DNA of 64,000 nt from Acidobacteriota bacterium (lineage in GTDB: Bacteria; Acidobacteriota; Thermoanaerobaculia; Multivoradales; J023): contig JAJCXR010000054.1 of assembly GCA_029263315.1 (NCBI GenBank), positions 434,001 through 498,000 on the forward strand, in the 5' to 3' direction. How positions within the stretch are numbered: the first letter of the stretch is position 1; each line of letters begins with the position of its first letter. The notes under the pieces are model-generated. The model saw only the letters and a program-made list of their open reading frames with translations. It had not been told where the DNA came from and did not search any database. A program made the translations under genes and the position numbers. This document shows, piece by piece, positions 26,359 through 34,166 of the stretch.

Positions 26359-27164
26359 GGGTCCCCCCAGAAGTCGTCGTCGCCGTCGGCGGCATCACCG
26401 GCGGCATCACCGGCGGCATCTCCACCATCACCCCAGACATCGCCCTCGTCGTCGAAACCGTCCTCGGGGGCGGCGTCTTGCTCGGTAGCCACCGGGCGCC
26501 GGGGCCCGGCCACCGTGCTGGCGGGAAACGTCTCTTCGAGGAAAGGCACCTCGTAGACGGTTTCATCGAGATTCGGAATCCAACTGCCCAACCACTGCAC
26601 GTAGGCGATGATCGACAACCCCTTCTTGTTGGGGGTCAAGCCGTCGTCTTCGTAGAACCAGGGATAGCTGGGCATGACGCTCACCGGATTGACGTCCGGT
26701 GGATTGAAAAAGTGGGCCACGTGCCAGTCGTTCGACTGCTTGCCGCCGCGGCGAATCAAGTCGGGGCCGATGCGTCGGGTGCCCCACAGCGGCGGCATGT
26801 TGAGCTCGTTGTGGTATTCCTCGGGGAAGCTGCGACGCCCGAAGCGGGCCTCGTCGCCACCCCAGGGCCGAATCTGCTGGCTATGGCAATGCCAGCAGGC
26901 TTCTCCGATGTAGACCTTGTGCCCCGTCTTCAGGGCTTCGGCGAATGCCTCCTGGGACGACATTCCAGGGAAGGCTTTGGCATAGGCCTCGGGATACTGC
27001 TCCCCAAGCTCCACAAAGGTCACCGGGGGCTTGGCGGCCAATTGCTCGACCGTCCGCACTTCCAAGTCCTGCACCGGCAGCATGGGAATCCAACCGCTGA
27101 CCATGAAGGCCAAGGTGAAAAACCCCAGGCCTGCCACCAGGAAGATGAAGCTAAACCGCTCCAA
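26355..27164 (-). CDS. ccoO: cbb3-type cytochrome c oxidase subunit II (CcoO)
   Basis: A 269-residue mono-haem cytochrome c subunit with one N-terminal membrane anchor (FLVAGLGFFTLAFMVSGW). The haem site is CWHCH (Cys90, Cys93, His94), followed by SQQIRPW; the axial Met region is MPSYPWF. The start is TTG 27164, with AGGAGGTG five bases before it. An odd C-terminal extension repeats GDAA three times (12-bp DNA repeats) and ends in Asp-rich residues. It overlaps ccoN by 14 bases and the next gene by four. Confidence 0.95.
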   Translation of the reverse strand: MERFSFIFLVAGLGFFTLAFMVSGWIPMLPVQDLEVRTVEQLAAKPPVTFVELGEQYPEAYAKAFPGMSSQEAFAEALKTGHKVYIGEACWHCHSQQIRPWGGDEARFGRRSFPEEYHNELNMPPLWGTRRIGPDLIRRGGKQSNDWHVAHFFNPPDVNPVSVMPSYPWFYEDDGLTPNKKGLSIIAYVQWLGSWIPNLDETVYEVPFLEETFPASTVAGPRRPVATEQDAAPEDGFDDEGDVWGDGGDAAGDAAGDAADGDDDFWGDP

Positions 27165-28611
27165 TGGACACCTCCTCGTCTTCCACGGTTTCGAAGGGCG
27201 AGTACTCGGTATCGACGTGGCTCACCGCCCGCTTGGCACGGGCCGTCGCCACCATGTTGACCATCAGGCACGACCAACCGGCGATGATCGACAAACCGCT
27301 CAGAGTACGGGTCAACCAGAAGGGGCGCATGGACTGCAAGATGGTCTCCCGGGGGGTCAGATTGAGGGCCATGAAACCTTCCACCAAGCCGCCGGCCGTG
27401 AGGCTGACGAACATGATGCCGAGGCCGAAGGCGGTCAACCAGAAGAACCAGCGACGCAGCGACGGGCTCCACCATTCGTTGCCGGTCAGCTTCGGCCACA
27501 GATGCTCGATCATGCCGAAGGTCCAGAAGCTGAACACACCGAACATGACCAGATGCGCATGGGCGACGACCCAATCGGTGAAATGGATGACCTGCTGGAA
27601 GGTCAGCGTCACCTGGAATGCACACTGTAGGCAGGTGACGGCGTAACAGAAGGCCCCGAGCCAGAACCAGCGGATCGGCATACTGCGCTGCAACGCCCCC
27701 TCGCTACCGCGCCAGGTCATGAAGAAGTTGATGATCACCGACACCACGACGATTTCGACGGCGATGGTCGAGATCACCGCCGAATACTGGGCGAACATGG
27801 GGACCGGTGAGCCGAGGAAATGATGCACCCCTTGCAGCGGGTAGAAGAAGGCCAGGCCCCAGAAACCGACCAGCGACAGGGCGTGGGACCAAATGGGCTT
27901 GCGCAGGATGATGGGCACAAAGAAGTACATCATGCCCCAGCCCATGGGGGTCACCCACAGACCCACCAGATCGTGGATGTACAGACCGAGCAACGGCCCG
28001 GCGGCGTTACCGGCCACCAAGTACTGGGGAAAGAAGTTCCCCATGATGTAGGTCAATCCCAACCAGACGAAACCGGCGCTGAAGTACCAAAGACTGACGT
28101 ACATGGACTTCTCGCGGCTGCGCACGATGGGGGTGTAGAGCTGAATCCACACCAGGATGGCACCGACCACCACAAAGGGATCGACCCAAACCGGCGTCTC
28201 TCCCCATTCCACCGCCTGCGCCTCACCCATGTGCAAGCCGATATAGGTGGCCAGGATGATGGCATTCCAAGCACCCCAGATGATCCAGCCCAGGGTCTTG
28301 GAAGCCACCCGCTGACCGGTCAGGCGTGGCACCGTCCAATAGAGCATGGCGAGGAAAGAATTGGTCAGGAACCCGAAGGCGATCAGGTTGGTGTGGATCA
28401 TACGGATGCGGCCCGGGGACAACACCTCGATCTTCGGTAACGGCCATTGCTGCAACAGCTGCATCGAATAGAACAGACCAGCCAACAGGGCGATGCTGAA
28501 CCACAGGGCAGCGGACATGATGTGGAATTTGACGAGCTTCTTTTCGACCAGCGGCGTGGTATCCGTCATCGGCACCTGCGCCGCCGCATCGGCTAGGGAC
28601 GTTTCAGCCAT
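27151..28611 (-). CDS. ccoN: cbb3-type cytochrome c oxidase subunit I (CcoN)
   Basis: A 486-residue catalytic subunit of cbb3 oxidase with about 12 membrane helices. It reduces O2 to water with high affinity at the cytoplasmic membrane. Haem and copper ligands lie in RMIHTNLIAFGF, YIHDLVGLWVTPMGWGMMYF, LQGVHHFLGSPVP and VVAHAHLVMFGVFSFW. I use ATG 28611 (MAETSLADAA), with GAGGAG ten bases upstream. The frame is open further but would run through the cytochrome gene. It overlaps the cytochrome 3' end by eight bases. Confidence 0.95.
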   Translation of the reverse strand: MAETSLADAAAQVPMTDTTPLVEKKLVKFHIMSAALWFSIALLAGLFYSMQLLQQWPLPKIEVLSPGRIRMIHTNLIAFGFLTNSFLAMLYWTVPRLTGQRVASKTLGWIIWGAWNAIILATYIGLHMGEAQAVEWGETPVWVDPFVVVGAILVWIQLYTPIVRSREKSMYVSLWYFSAGFVWLGLTYIMGNFFPQYLVAGNAAGPLLGLYIHDLVGLWVTPMGWGMMYFFVPIILRKPIWSHALSLVGFWGLAFFYPLQGVHHFLGSPVPMFAQYSAVISTIAVEIVVVSVIINFFMTWRGSEGALQRSMPIRWFWLGAFCYAVTCLQCAFQVTLTFQQVIHFTDWVVAHAHLVMFGVFSFWTFGMIEHLWPKLTGNEWWSPSLRRWFFWLTAFGLGIMFVSLTAGGLVEGFMALNLTPRETILQSMRPFWLTRTLSGLSIIAGWSCLMVNMVATARAKRAVSHVDTEYSPFETVEDEEVSIGAV

Positions 28612-29755
28612 CGATTCGATGCTCCTCGTTGGGGCCGTCCGCCCCGGTTTGGACAGCGGCCACAGGACCCAGGACCGCCTCGGCGGTGGTCGAGCGATCC
28701 CGTAGGGAAAGGATGTAGGCGACCAGATCCCAGCTGTTGCGTTCCGCCAGCTGCGATCGCTCGCCTTCACTCATGTCGTTGAAAATGGTGGCCGCTTCGG
28801 CGGGAAACTCGGCCAGCAGAGGGGTCAGCTCCGCCACCTCCGCCGTCGACAGGTAGTCTTCGGCGCCGATGAATCCGTCGCCGGATACCGCCGCCAAGGT
28901 CTCACCGCCGAAGGAGGGCATGATGCTGCGCAGACCGGTGTGGAAGGTGCGGTAGATATCCTGCGGCGAATTCCCCCCCTTGAGGGAGCCGCGGGTGAAA
29001 TCGAAGGCCGCCTGTGGATCGCCCCAGGCATCGATGTACTCGGTCTGGGTGGCCCCCTCACCGCGTCCATCGACGCCATGGCATTTCCAGCAGCCCATCT
29101 GTAGATAGACCATGCGACCGCGGTCCACACGGGCGGGCTGCATCAAATCTTCCGGTGGGTGGGGCACCGGAACGATGCGACGCCGCCCCTTCTCCTCTTC
29201 CCAGTCGGCATAGAACGACTTGATGTACTCGATCACCGCCAGACGCTCGCCTTCGGGCATCAGACGGAAGGCCGGCATGCTGACCCGCGCCAACCCCCGT
29301 TTGATGGTGCGGTCGAGATCTTCCTCCAAGGGCAGGCTGCCGGCGTCGGTGGAGCGAAACTTGTAGATGCCGCTGGTGAAGTCCCGCGGCCGGGTCAACA
29401 GACGTTGGCTGGCGGGGCCATGACCATCGCCGTATTCGCCATGGCAACCGATGCAGTACTTGCTGTAGACCTCGTGCCCCCGCTGCACCAGGCTGAGCCG
29501 TTGGTTGTAGTCCAGATTCTCACCGGGGCCAACGGTTTCCCAGCGCGGATACTGCAACGGATCCGGGCCGGACGCCTCGGCGACGACGGATTCCGATTCG
29601 GCCGGTTGCACACCGCACCCCGTTGCCAAGAGACCCGCTGACAACAGACCCGCTGACAACAGACCCGCCACCAACGGACGGGGCACCAACTGACCTGCCA
29701 CCGGCAAGGACGGGACGATCCGCCGGTGGGTTGACTTCGAACGACTCCAATTCAT
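28604..29755 (-). CDS. dihaem cytochrome c lipoprotein, CcoP-like role
   Basis: A 383-residue lipoprotein. The lipobox LLATGC puts the lipidated Cys at residue 47. Two c-type haem sites follow, CIGCH (101-105) and CWKCH (222-226), each with a later Met candidate. It has no membrane helix of CcoP type, yet the position just before ccoN suggests it feeds electrons to the oxidase in place of CcoP. The start ATG 29755 puts the signal peptide close to the N terminus. The signal region contains a tandem pentapeptide LLSAG encoded by 15-bp repeats. Confidence 0.9.
   Translation of the reverse strand: MNWSRSKSTHRRIVPSLPVAGQLVPRPLVAGLLSAGLLSAGLLATGCGVQPAESESVVAEASGPDPLQYPRWETVGPGENLDYNQRLSLVQRGHEVYSKYCIGCHGEYGDGHGPASQRLLTRPRDFTSGIYKFRSTDAGSLPLEEDLDRTIKRGLARVSMPAFRLMPEGERLAVIEYIKSFYADWEEEKGRRRIVPVPHPPEDLMQPARVDRGRMVYLQMGCWKCHGVDGRGEGATQTEYIDAWGDPQAAFDFTRGSLKGGNSPQDIYRTFHTGLRSIMPSFGGETLAAVSGDGFIGAEDYLSTAEVAELTPLLAEFPAEAATIFNDMSEGERSQLAERNSWDLVAYILSLRDRSTTAEAVLGPVAAVQTGADGPNEEHRIDG
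29631..29668. repeat. 15-bp in-frame tandem repeat in the cytochrome signal peptide
   Basis: Two exact copies of AGACCCGCTGACAAC plus a partial third, at 29631, 29646 and 29661. On the minus strand they encode the repeated LLSAG of the lipoprotein signal sequence, so copy changes would alter only the length of the signal peptide. Confidence 0.9.
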
Positions 29756-29795
29756 CGCATGGGGCTCCGCATCGACTATTCCAGGTTCTGAGGTA

Positions 29796-30422
29796 TCAAT
29801 CTGAGGGCCGATGTGAGGGCTCGAAACGCCCCCAGACCTCAAAGGCGGCGAGGGTCCAAGTGAAGGCGAGATGGGTCAAGGCACCCACCCACCAAGGCAC
29901 CATCTCAACGATCCAATTACCGTCCAACAGCACCGGCTGAAGCCAACTGAGCAGAAGATAAAAGTTGAAGATCCAGAGCCCCAGCCCGGCCAGGGTGGCC
30001 ATCAGGAAACGATGTCCCATCGAGGCATGGCGCAAACGCGCCATCCAGAACAAGTGGAAAAAAACACCGAGCACCGCCCCGGTGGCCAGGTAGAGGGCGC
30101 ATCCCACAAAAAGCAACAGACCCCGCTCCGCCTGCAGCGCCTCGGCGCCCATGGGGAAGGTCAGGTAAACACGAATCAGCTGTAGCGGCTCGCGACCGAA
30201 GAGCGGTGCCCCCAGCATGTTGGCCAGCAAGCTGACCAAGGCTGCTCCGGTGCCGAGCATCATGCCGATGACGACATGCCAAAGGAGGTAGAAATCCGTC
30301 GGTGGCCAAGGCTTGGCCACGGCATCTTCCCCCAGGCTCGGGGAGCTACCCCGGTGGGACTCGAGCTCGCCGATGGCAATCCGGTGGTTTTCGATCAGAC
30401 GTCTGCGGGTTGCTTCGTCCAT
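29796..30422 (-). CDS. polytopic membrane protein, first gene of the cbb3 operon
   Basis: A 208-residue protein with at least four membrane helices (for example FYLLWHVVIGMMLGTGAALVS, GLLLFVGCALYLATGAVLGV, LMATLAGLGLWIFNFYLLLS). Several histidines and aromatic residues lie near the helix ends. It has no c-type haem motif. I use ATG 30422 with GGAGATG upstream; a TTG two codons earlier is possible. It lies 40 bp before the dihaem cytochrome gene, so it is probably an oxidase-associated protein. The family is not recognised. Confidence 0.8.
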   Translation of the reverse strand: MDEATRRRLIENHRIAIGELESHRGSSPSLGEDAVAKPWPPTDFYLLWHVVIGMMLGTGAALVSLLANMLGAPLFGREPLQLIRVYLTFPMGAEALQAERGLLLFVGCALYLATGAVLGVFFHLFWMARLRHASMGHRFLMATLAGLGLWIFNFYLLLSWLQPVLLDGNWIVEMVPWWVGALTHLAFTWTLAAFEVWGRFEPSHRPSD

Positions 30423-30869
30423 GGACAAACATCTCCGACAAGCGACCTATTCGGGGGTGAGGTATCCGGCAGGTGAGGTCTCCGGCCGCGAGGCATCGGA
30501 ACTTGCGGTAACAAAAGCCATACCGCCAACCGCATTGCTGCCGACCGCACTGCTTCTCGAGGTACCTCAGCTTCTAGGGGTATCTCGATCTCAGCCGATA
30601 GGACTCGTTTTGTTGTAACGGCCCCAAGGTAACATCGGCGGAAACCTTGGGCACCCCCCGACAGGGTAGGGAAACGACTTGATCGGGTAGGGCCATGCCG
30701 CCCTAGACGGGCGGGGCGGGTCACGGAACGAGAGTGTTACCGTCGGAGGTGTTGCTCTGGTAGGGAGTGGCGTCAGCGACTATGGGGCTCCGTCGTGTCG
30801 GAAACCAGCCGCTGACACCCGGTCAGTGACCCATAGCCTGTGACCCATAGCCTGTGACCCGTTGAGATC
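30423..30869. other. divergent control region of the cbb3 and redox-sensor operons, with 14-bp repeats
   Basis: About 450 bp without a gene. It must hold the promoters for the oxidase operon (minus) and the ferredoxin-kinase-regulator operon (plus). A TTGATC half-site near 30678 resembles half of an FNR/CRP box, but no second half at the right distance was seen. Two copies of a 14-bp unit (GTGACCCATAGCCT) at 30826 and 30840, plus a partial third, stand just before the ferredoxin start. Confidence 0.55.
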
Positions 30870-31802
30870 ATGTCCAAGCTCACCAACAAACGGCTCAAAG
30901 TGCTGCGCCAACTCCGCCGCACCGCCCATCACTACGACCTGCGGCGCCTCCTGACGATCGGAATCTCCTTGGCGATTCTCTTCCTGGTCCCGCTCAGCGG
31001 CTTGGCACGGGTCGACCTATGGCGGGGCGACCACGCATTGCTGTTTCGCTCGGTCCCATTCAAACATGGTCTGGCCGGGGTGATCGTCGGCATCTGCGCC
31101 ATGTATGTGGTGACCTTTCTGGTCAATGTCATCGGCGGTCGCCTGTTTTGCGGCTGGGGATGCCCCGTCGGCCAGATCAGCCGTTTTGGCGAAGCCGTCG
31201 ACACCCCCGGATTGAATCGTCGACAACGCTTGCGGGCTGCCCTCGAAGGGGCCGCCTTCAGCCTCCTGCTGGTGCTCTCGATCTTCGCCTGGTGGGTTGA
31301 CCTGCGGGTCTTCTGGGGCGGCTCCTCCCAGGCCCTGCTCATCGCCTGGGGCGCCTTGGTGGTCAGCGTCGTGCTGACCTATGCCCACGGCCGTTGGTGG
31401 CGTTGGGGTTTCTGCATGAGCACTTGCCCCATCGGCCTCTACTACTCCTTCGTCTCGCCCGCCAAGTGGTTTGGCGTCCACTTTCGAAACGAGAACAGCT
31501 CCTGCGTCGAGTGCAACGCCTGTGACAACGTCTGCCCGGTCCATCTGGCACCCCGAGACCTGATGGCCTCCTCGGGGGAACGCCCCGGGTTCTCGATCGC
31601 CGACGCCCCCGGCCGCAACCACTGCCTGGAGTGCGGCGACTGCGTTCGAGCTTGCGAATGGATGATCGCCAAGACCGGCGGCGAGGAGGTTCCCCTCCTG
31701 ATGAGTTTCTTTTCCGGCCCCCAGCGCCTACCGGCGGATGGACCAGCCGCTGACACTTCACCCTTGGACCCCGAGCCAGCGAAGGCCCCTCCGGCATGTT
31801 AG
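30870..31802 (+). CDS. membrane polyferredoxin of the NapH/CcoG/RdxA type
   Basis: A 310-residue protein with about five membrane helices and two cytoplasmic 4Fe-4S clusters. FCGWGCPVGQISRF and FCMSTCPIG are the paired cysteine motifs of the NapH/NosR/CcoG membrane domain. CVECNACDNVCPVH and CLECGDCVRACEW bind the clusters. It is shorter than CcoG (about 470 residues), lacking the C-terminal Ig-like domain. The place opposite the cbb3 genes suggests a role in oxidase assembly or redox sensing. Its stop lies seven bases inside the histidine kinase gene, so the two are coupled. Confidence 0.85.
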   Translation: MSKLTNKRLKVLRQLRRTAHHYDLRRLLTIGISLAILFLVPLSGLARVDLWRGDHALLFRSVPFKHGLAGVIVGICAMYVVTFLVNVIGGRLFCGWGCPVGQISRFGEAVDTPGLNRRQRLRAALEGAAFSLLLVLSIFAWWVDLRVFWGGSSQALLIAWGALVVSVVLTYAHGRWWRWGFCMSTCPIGLYYSFVSPAKWFGVHFRNENSSCVECNACDNVCPVHLAPRDLMASSGERPGFSIADAPGRNHCLECGDCVRACEWMIAKTGGEEVPLLMSFFSGPQRLPADGPAADTSPLDPEPAKAPPAC

Positions 31803-33283
31803 TCTTGACACTCAACATGACCGATTCGGCCTTCTACTCGCCATACTTTCAGGAGCTGGCTCCGGGTGAGGTCTCCAACGGGTACGTGATGCATTTCGAC
31901 AAGCTCAAATGGCTCGGCATCTTGGCGCCGGTGGTTTTCATAGGCTCATTGGAGCTCATCCACCTGATGCGGGGCCCGTCCGCCCTCGAGGGGCCAGGAC
32001 CCTGGTGGTTCGCCACCGTGGCGGTGGTCATTTCGATCCTGTTCTATAACCGTCTGATGCATCACATCGGCGCCAATCAGCGGGACTTGGAACGACGAAA
32101 CCGCGAGCTCTTGGCCCTCCATCGCGCCGGCCTCGGAATCGCCTCGGAGCTCAGCTTGGATGTCGTCCTTCAGAAGATCATCGACTTGGCGCGGGAGCTC
32201 TTGGCGACCCGCTTCGCCGCCCTCACCGTCTATGACGAGGACGGCGAGCTGATGCAGTTCATCACCTCGGGCATGGACAGCCGGCAGATCGAGCTCATCG
32301 GCCCTCTGCCTACCGGCAAGGGGCTCTTCAAGGTGGTGCTCGAAGATGGCGAGAAGCTGCGTTTGCACAATATATTGGAGGATCCTCGGGTCCATGGCTT
32401 CCCGTTGCACCACCCGATGATGCAACGCCTGGTGGCCGTGCCGGTGGTTTCCCGTACAGCATTTCGTGGCAACCTCTACGTCACCGACCCCCTGGACGGC
32501 GAGGCTTTCACCGAGGAAGACGAAGTGATCCTGTCGCGCTTCGCCAGCCAGGCCGGTATCGCCCTCGACAACGCCTACATCTATGCTCGCCTCGAAGGCT
32601 TGACCCTGGCCGAGGAGCGCTTGCGTCTGGCGCGGGAGCTGCACGACGGGCAAGCGCAAGTGCTCGCCTTCGTCAGCACCAAGGCCCAGGCCGTCCGCGA
32701 GTACCTCAATCAGAGCAAGGTGGAAGAGGCCAAGGTGCAGCTCGAGCAGCTGGCCGGGGCGGCCCGTGAGATCTACGCCGATGTGCGAGAAGGCATTCTC
32801 GGCTTACGGGCCGTCGTCGACCAGGACAACAACTTCAGCGATGTCTTGAACCGCTTCCTGGAGCGTTGGGAGGATCAGAGCGGGATCCGTGTGGAGGTGG
32901 AGCTCAGCCCGCCCGCCGAGCTGGCCAGCGATGTCGAATTGCAGCTACTGCGCATCATCCAAGAAGCTCTGGCCAACGTGCGCAAACACGCCGGGGCGGA
33001 GAGCGTCCACCTGAAAGTGGACTCCGACGACGAACGGCTGCGCATCATCATCGAAGACGACGGCGTCGGCTTTGATCCCGCGAGCCCCGGCCGCAGCCGT
33101 ATTCCCCGTTTTGGCCTGGCCACCATGCGCGAGCGGGCCGACGCCATCGGCGCCGAGTTGGACCTGACGTCGAGCCTCGGCAGCGGCGCGCGGGTCGAAA
33201 TCATCTATCCAAAACATCAAGAAAAACCCAAACCAACGAAGGTGGGGAGATCCTCTGACGTTGTAGCGAACGGCGGTCGGTAA
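31796..33283 (+). CDS. NarL-family sensor histidine kinase with GAF domain
   Basis: A 495-residue kinase. Two membrane helices (about 38-56 and 69-85) are followed by a GAF domain (about 105-255), then the HisKA_3 phospho-acceptor in RLARELHDGQAQ (His283). A HATPase domain follows with EALANVRKHAG, EDDGVGFD and GLATMRERADAIG. The GAF domain may bind haem, an iron-sulfur cluster or a small ligand; I could not tell. The start ATG 31796 overlaps the ferredoxin gene, and an ATG at 31817 is an alternative. It passes phosphate to the regulator 29 bp downstream. Confidence 0.93.
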   Translation: MLVLTLNMTDSAFYSPYFQELAPGEVSNGYVMHFDKLKWLGILAPVVFIGSLELIHLMRGPSALEGPGPWWFATVAVVISILFYNRLMHHIGANQRDLERRNRELLALHRAGLGIASELSLDVVLQKIIDLARELLATRFAALTVYDEDGELMQFITSGMDSRQIELIGPLPTGKGLFKVVLEDGEKLRLHNILEDPRVHGFPLHHPMMQRLVAVPVVSRTAFRGNLYVTDPLDGEAFTEEDEVILSRFASQAGIALDNAYIYARLEGLTLAEERLRLARELHDGQAQVLAFVSTKAQAVREYLNQSKVEEAKVQLEQLAGAAREIYADVREGILGLRAVVDQDNNFSDVLNRFLERWEDQSGIRVEVELSPPAELASDVELQLLRIIQEALANVRKHAGAESVHLKVDSDDERLRIIIEDDGVGFDPASPGRSRIPRFGLATMRERADAIGAELDLTSSLGSGARVEIIYPKHQEKPKPTKVGRSSDVVANGGR

Positions 33284-33312
33284 CCTCGACCCGCCGAGAT
33301 CGGAGGAATGCC

Positions 33313-34014
33313 ATGAGACTTATCATCGCCGATGACCACACGCTCTTCCGCAATAGTCTAAAGAGCCTGCTAGAAGCTAGGGGCATCGAGGTGATTGGCG
33401 AATCCGGCTCCGGATCCCAAGCGGTGGAGCTGGCGCGGACCCTACGTCCAGATCTGGTGCTCATGGACCTCGCCATGCCAGAAATGGACGGGCTCACCGC
33501 CACCCGCTTGATCAGCGCCGAGATGCCCGACGTCAAAGTGATCATCCTCACCGCCTCCAACGAAGACGAAGACCTCTTCGAGGCCATCAAATCAGGCGCC
33601 GAGGGCTACCTGCTCAAGGACCTGGAGGCCGATCAGTTTTTCGATCTCATCGAGGGGGTGGTGCGGGGCGAGCCCGCCCTGACGCCATCGTTGGCGAGGA
33701 AGCTGTTGCGGGAATTCGCCAAACCCGAGAGCACCGCGGTGGAGGAGCCCAAAGATCCGGACGCCCTCACCCAACGGGAAATGGAAGTGTTGCAAGCCAT
33801 GGTTTCTGGTGTCACCTCCAATCGCGCCTTGGCCAAGCACCTCGGGGTCAGCGAGAATACCGTCAAGTTTCACGTTCGCAACATCCTCGACAAGTTGCAT
33901 TTGCACAATCGTACGCAAGTTGTGGGATACGCCCTGCGCCACGGCATCGTCCCCGCCGAAGGGGAGAGCCACAGCCAGCAACACGCTAGGACACACGACA
34001 AGGGGCGGCGTTGA
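33313..34014 (+). CDS. NarL/FixJ-type response regulator
   Basis: A 233-residue DNA-binding regulator. The receiver domain has Asp7, Asp8 and the phosphorylated Asp52 (VLMDLAMPEMDG), then ILTAS and GYLLKDLEA with the conserved Thr and Lys. The LuxR-type HTH is at LTQREMEVLQAMVSGVTSNR and VSENTVKFHVRNILDKL. GGAGG lies seven bases before the ATG. It ends in an unstructured His/Gln/Arg tail. Its likely target is the divergent cbb3 operon; this is inferred from position. Confidence 0.95.
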   Translation: MRLIIADDHTLFRNSLKSLLEARGIEVIGESGSGSQAVELARTLRPDLVLMDLAMPEMDGLTATRLISAEMPDVKVIILTASNEDEDLFEAIKSGAEGYLLKDLEADQFFDLIEGVVRGEPALTPSLARKLLREFAKPESTAVEEPKDPDALTQREMEVLQAMVSGVTSNRALAKHLGVSENTVKFHVRNILDKLHLHNRTQVVGYALRHGIVPAEGESHSQQHARTHDKGRR

Positions 34015-34166
34015 GACGCAGGGTCCCCTCTTAGCAGACAGCGTCAAGTATGTTGATGGACTGCCCACCTCGGCGGCGCATTGAAGGGTAGATAACCACA
34101 CCCAGCCGAGGTGCCCATGGCCGGAACCAGGGCCCTCGGTAGCTTCAACCCTCGAGGAGACCCCCT

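Noticed and set aside
30670-30700. FNR/CRP box for the cbb3 operon
   Set aside because: Only a TTGATC half-site is visible; the second half is missing.
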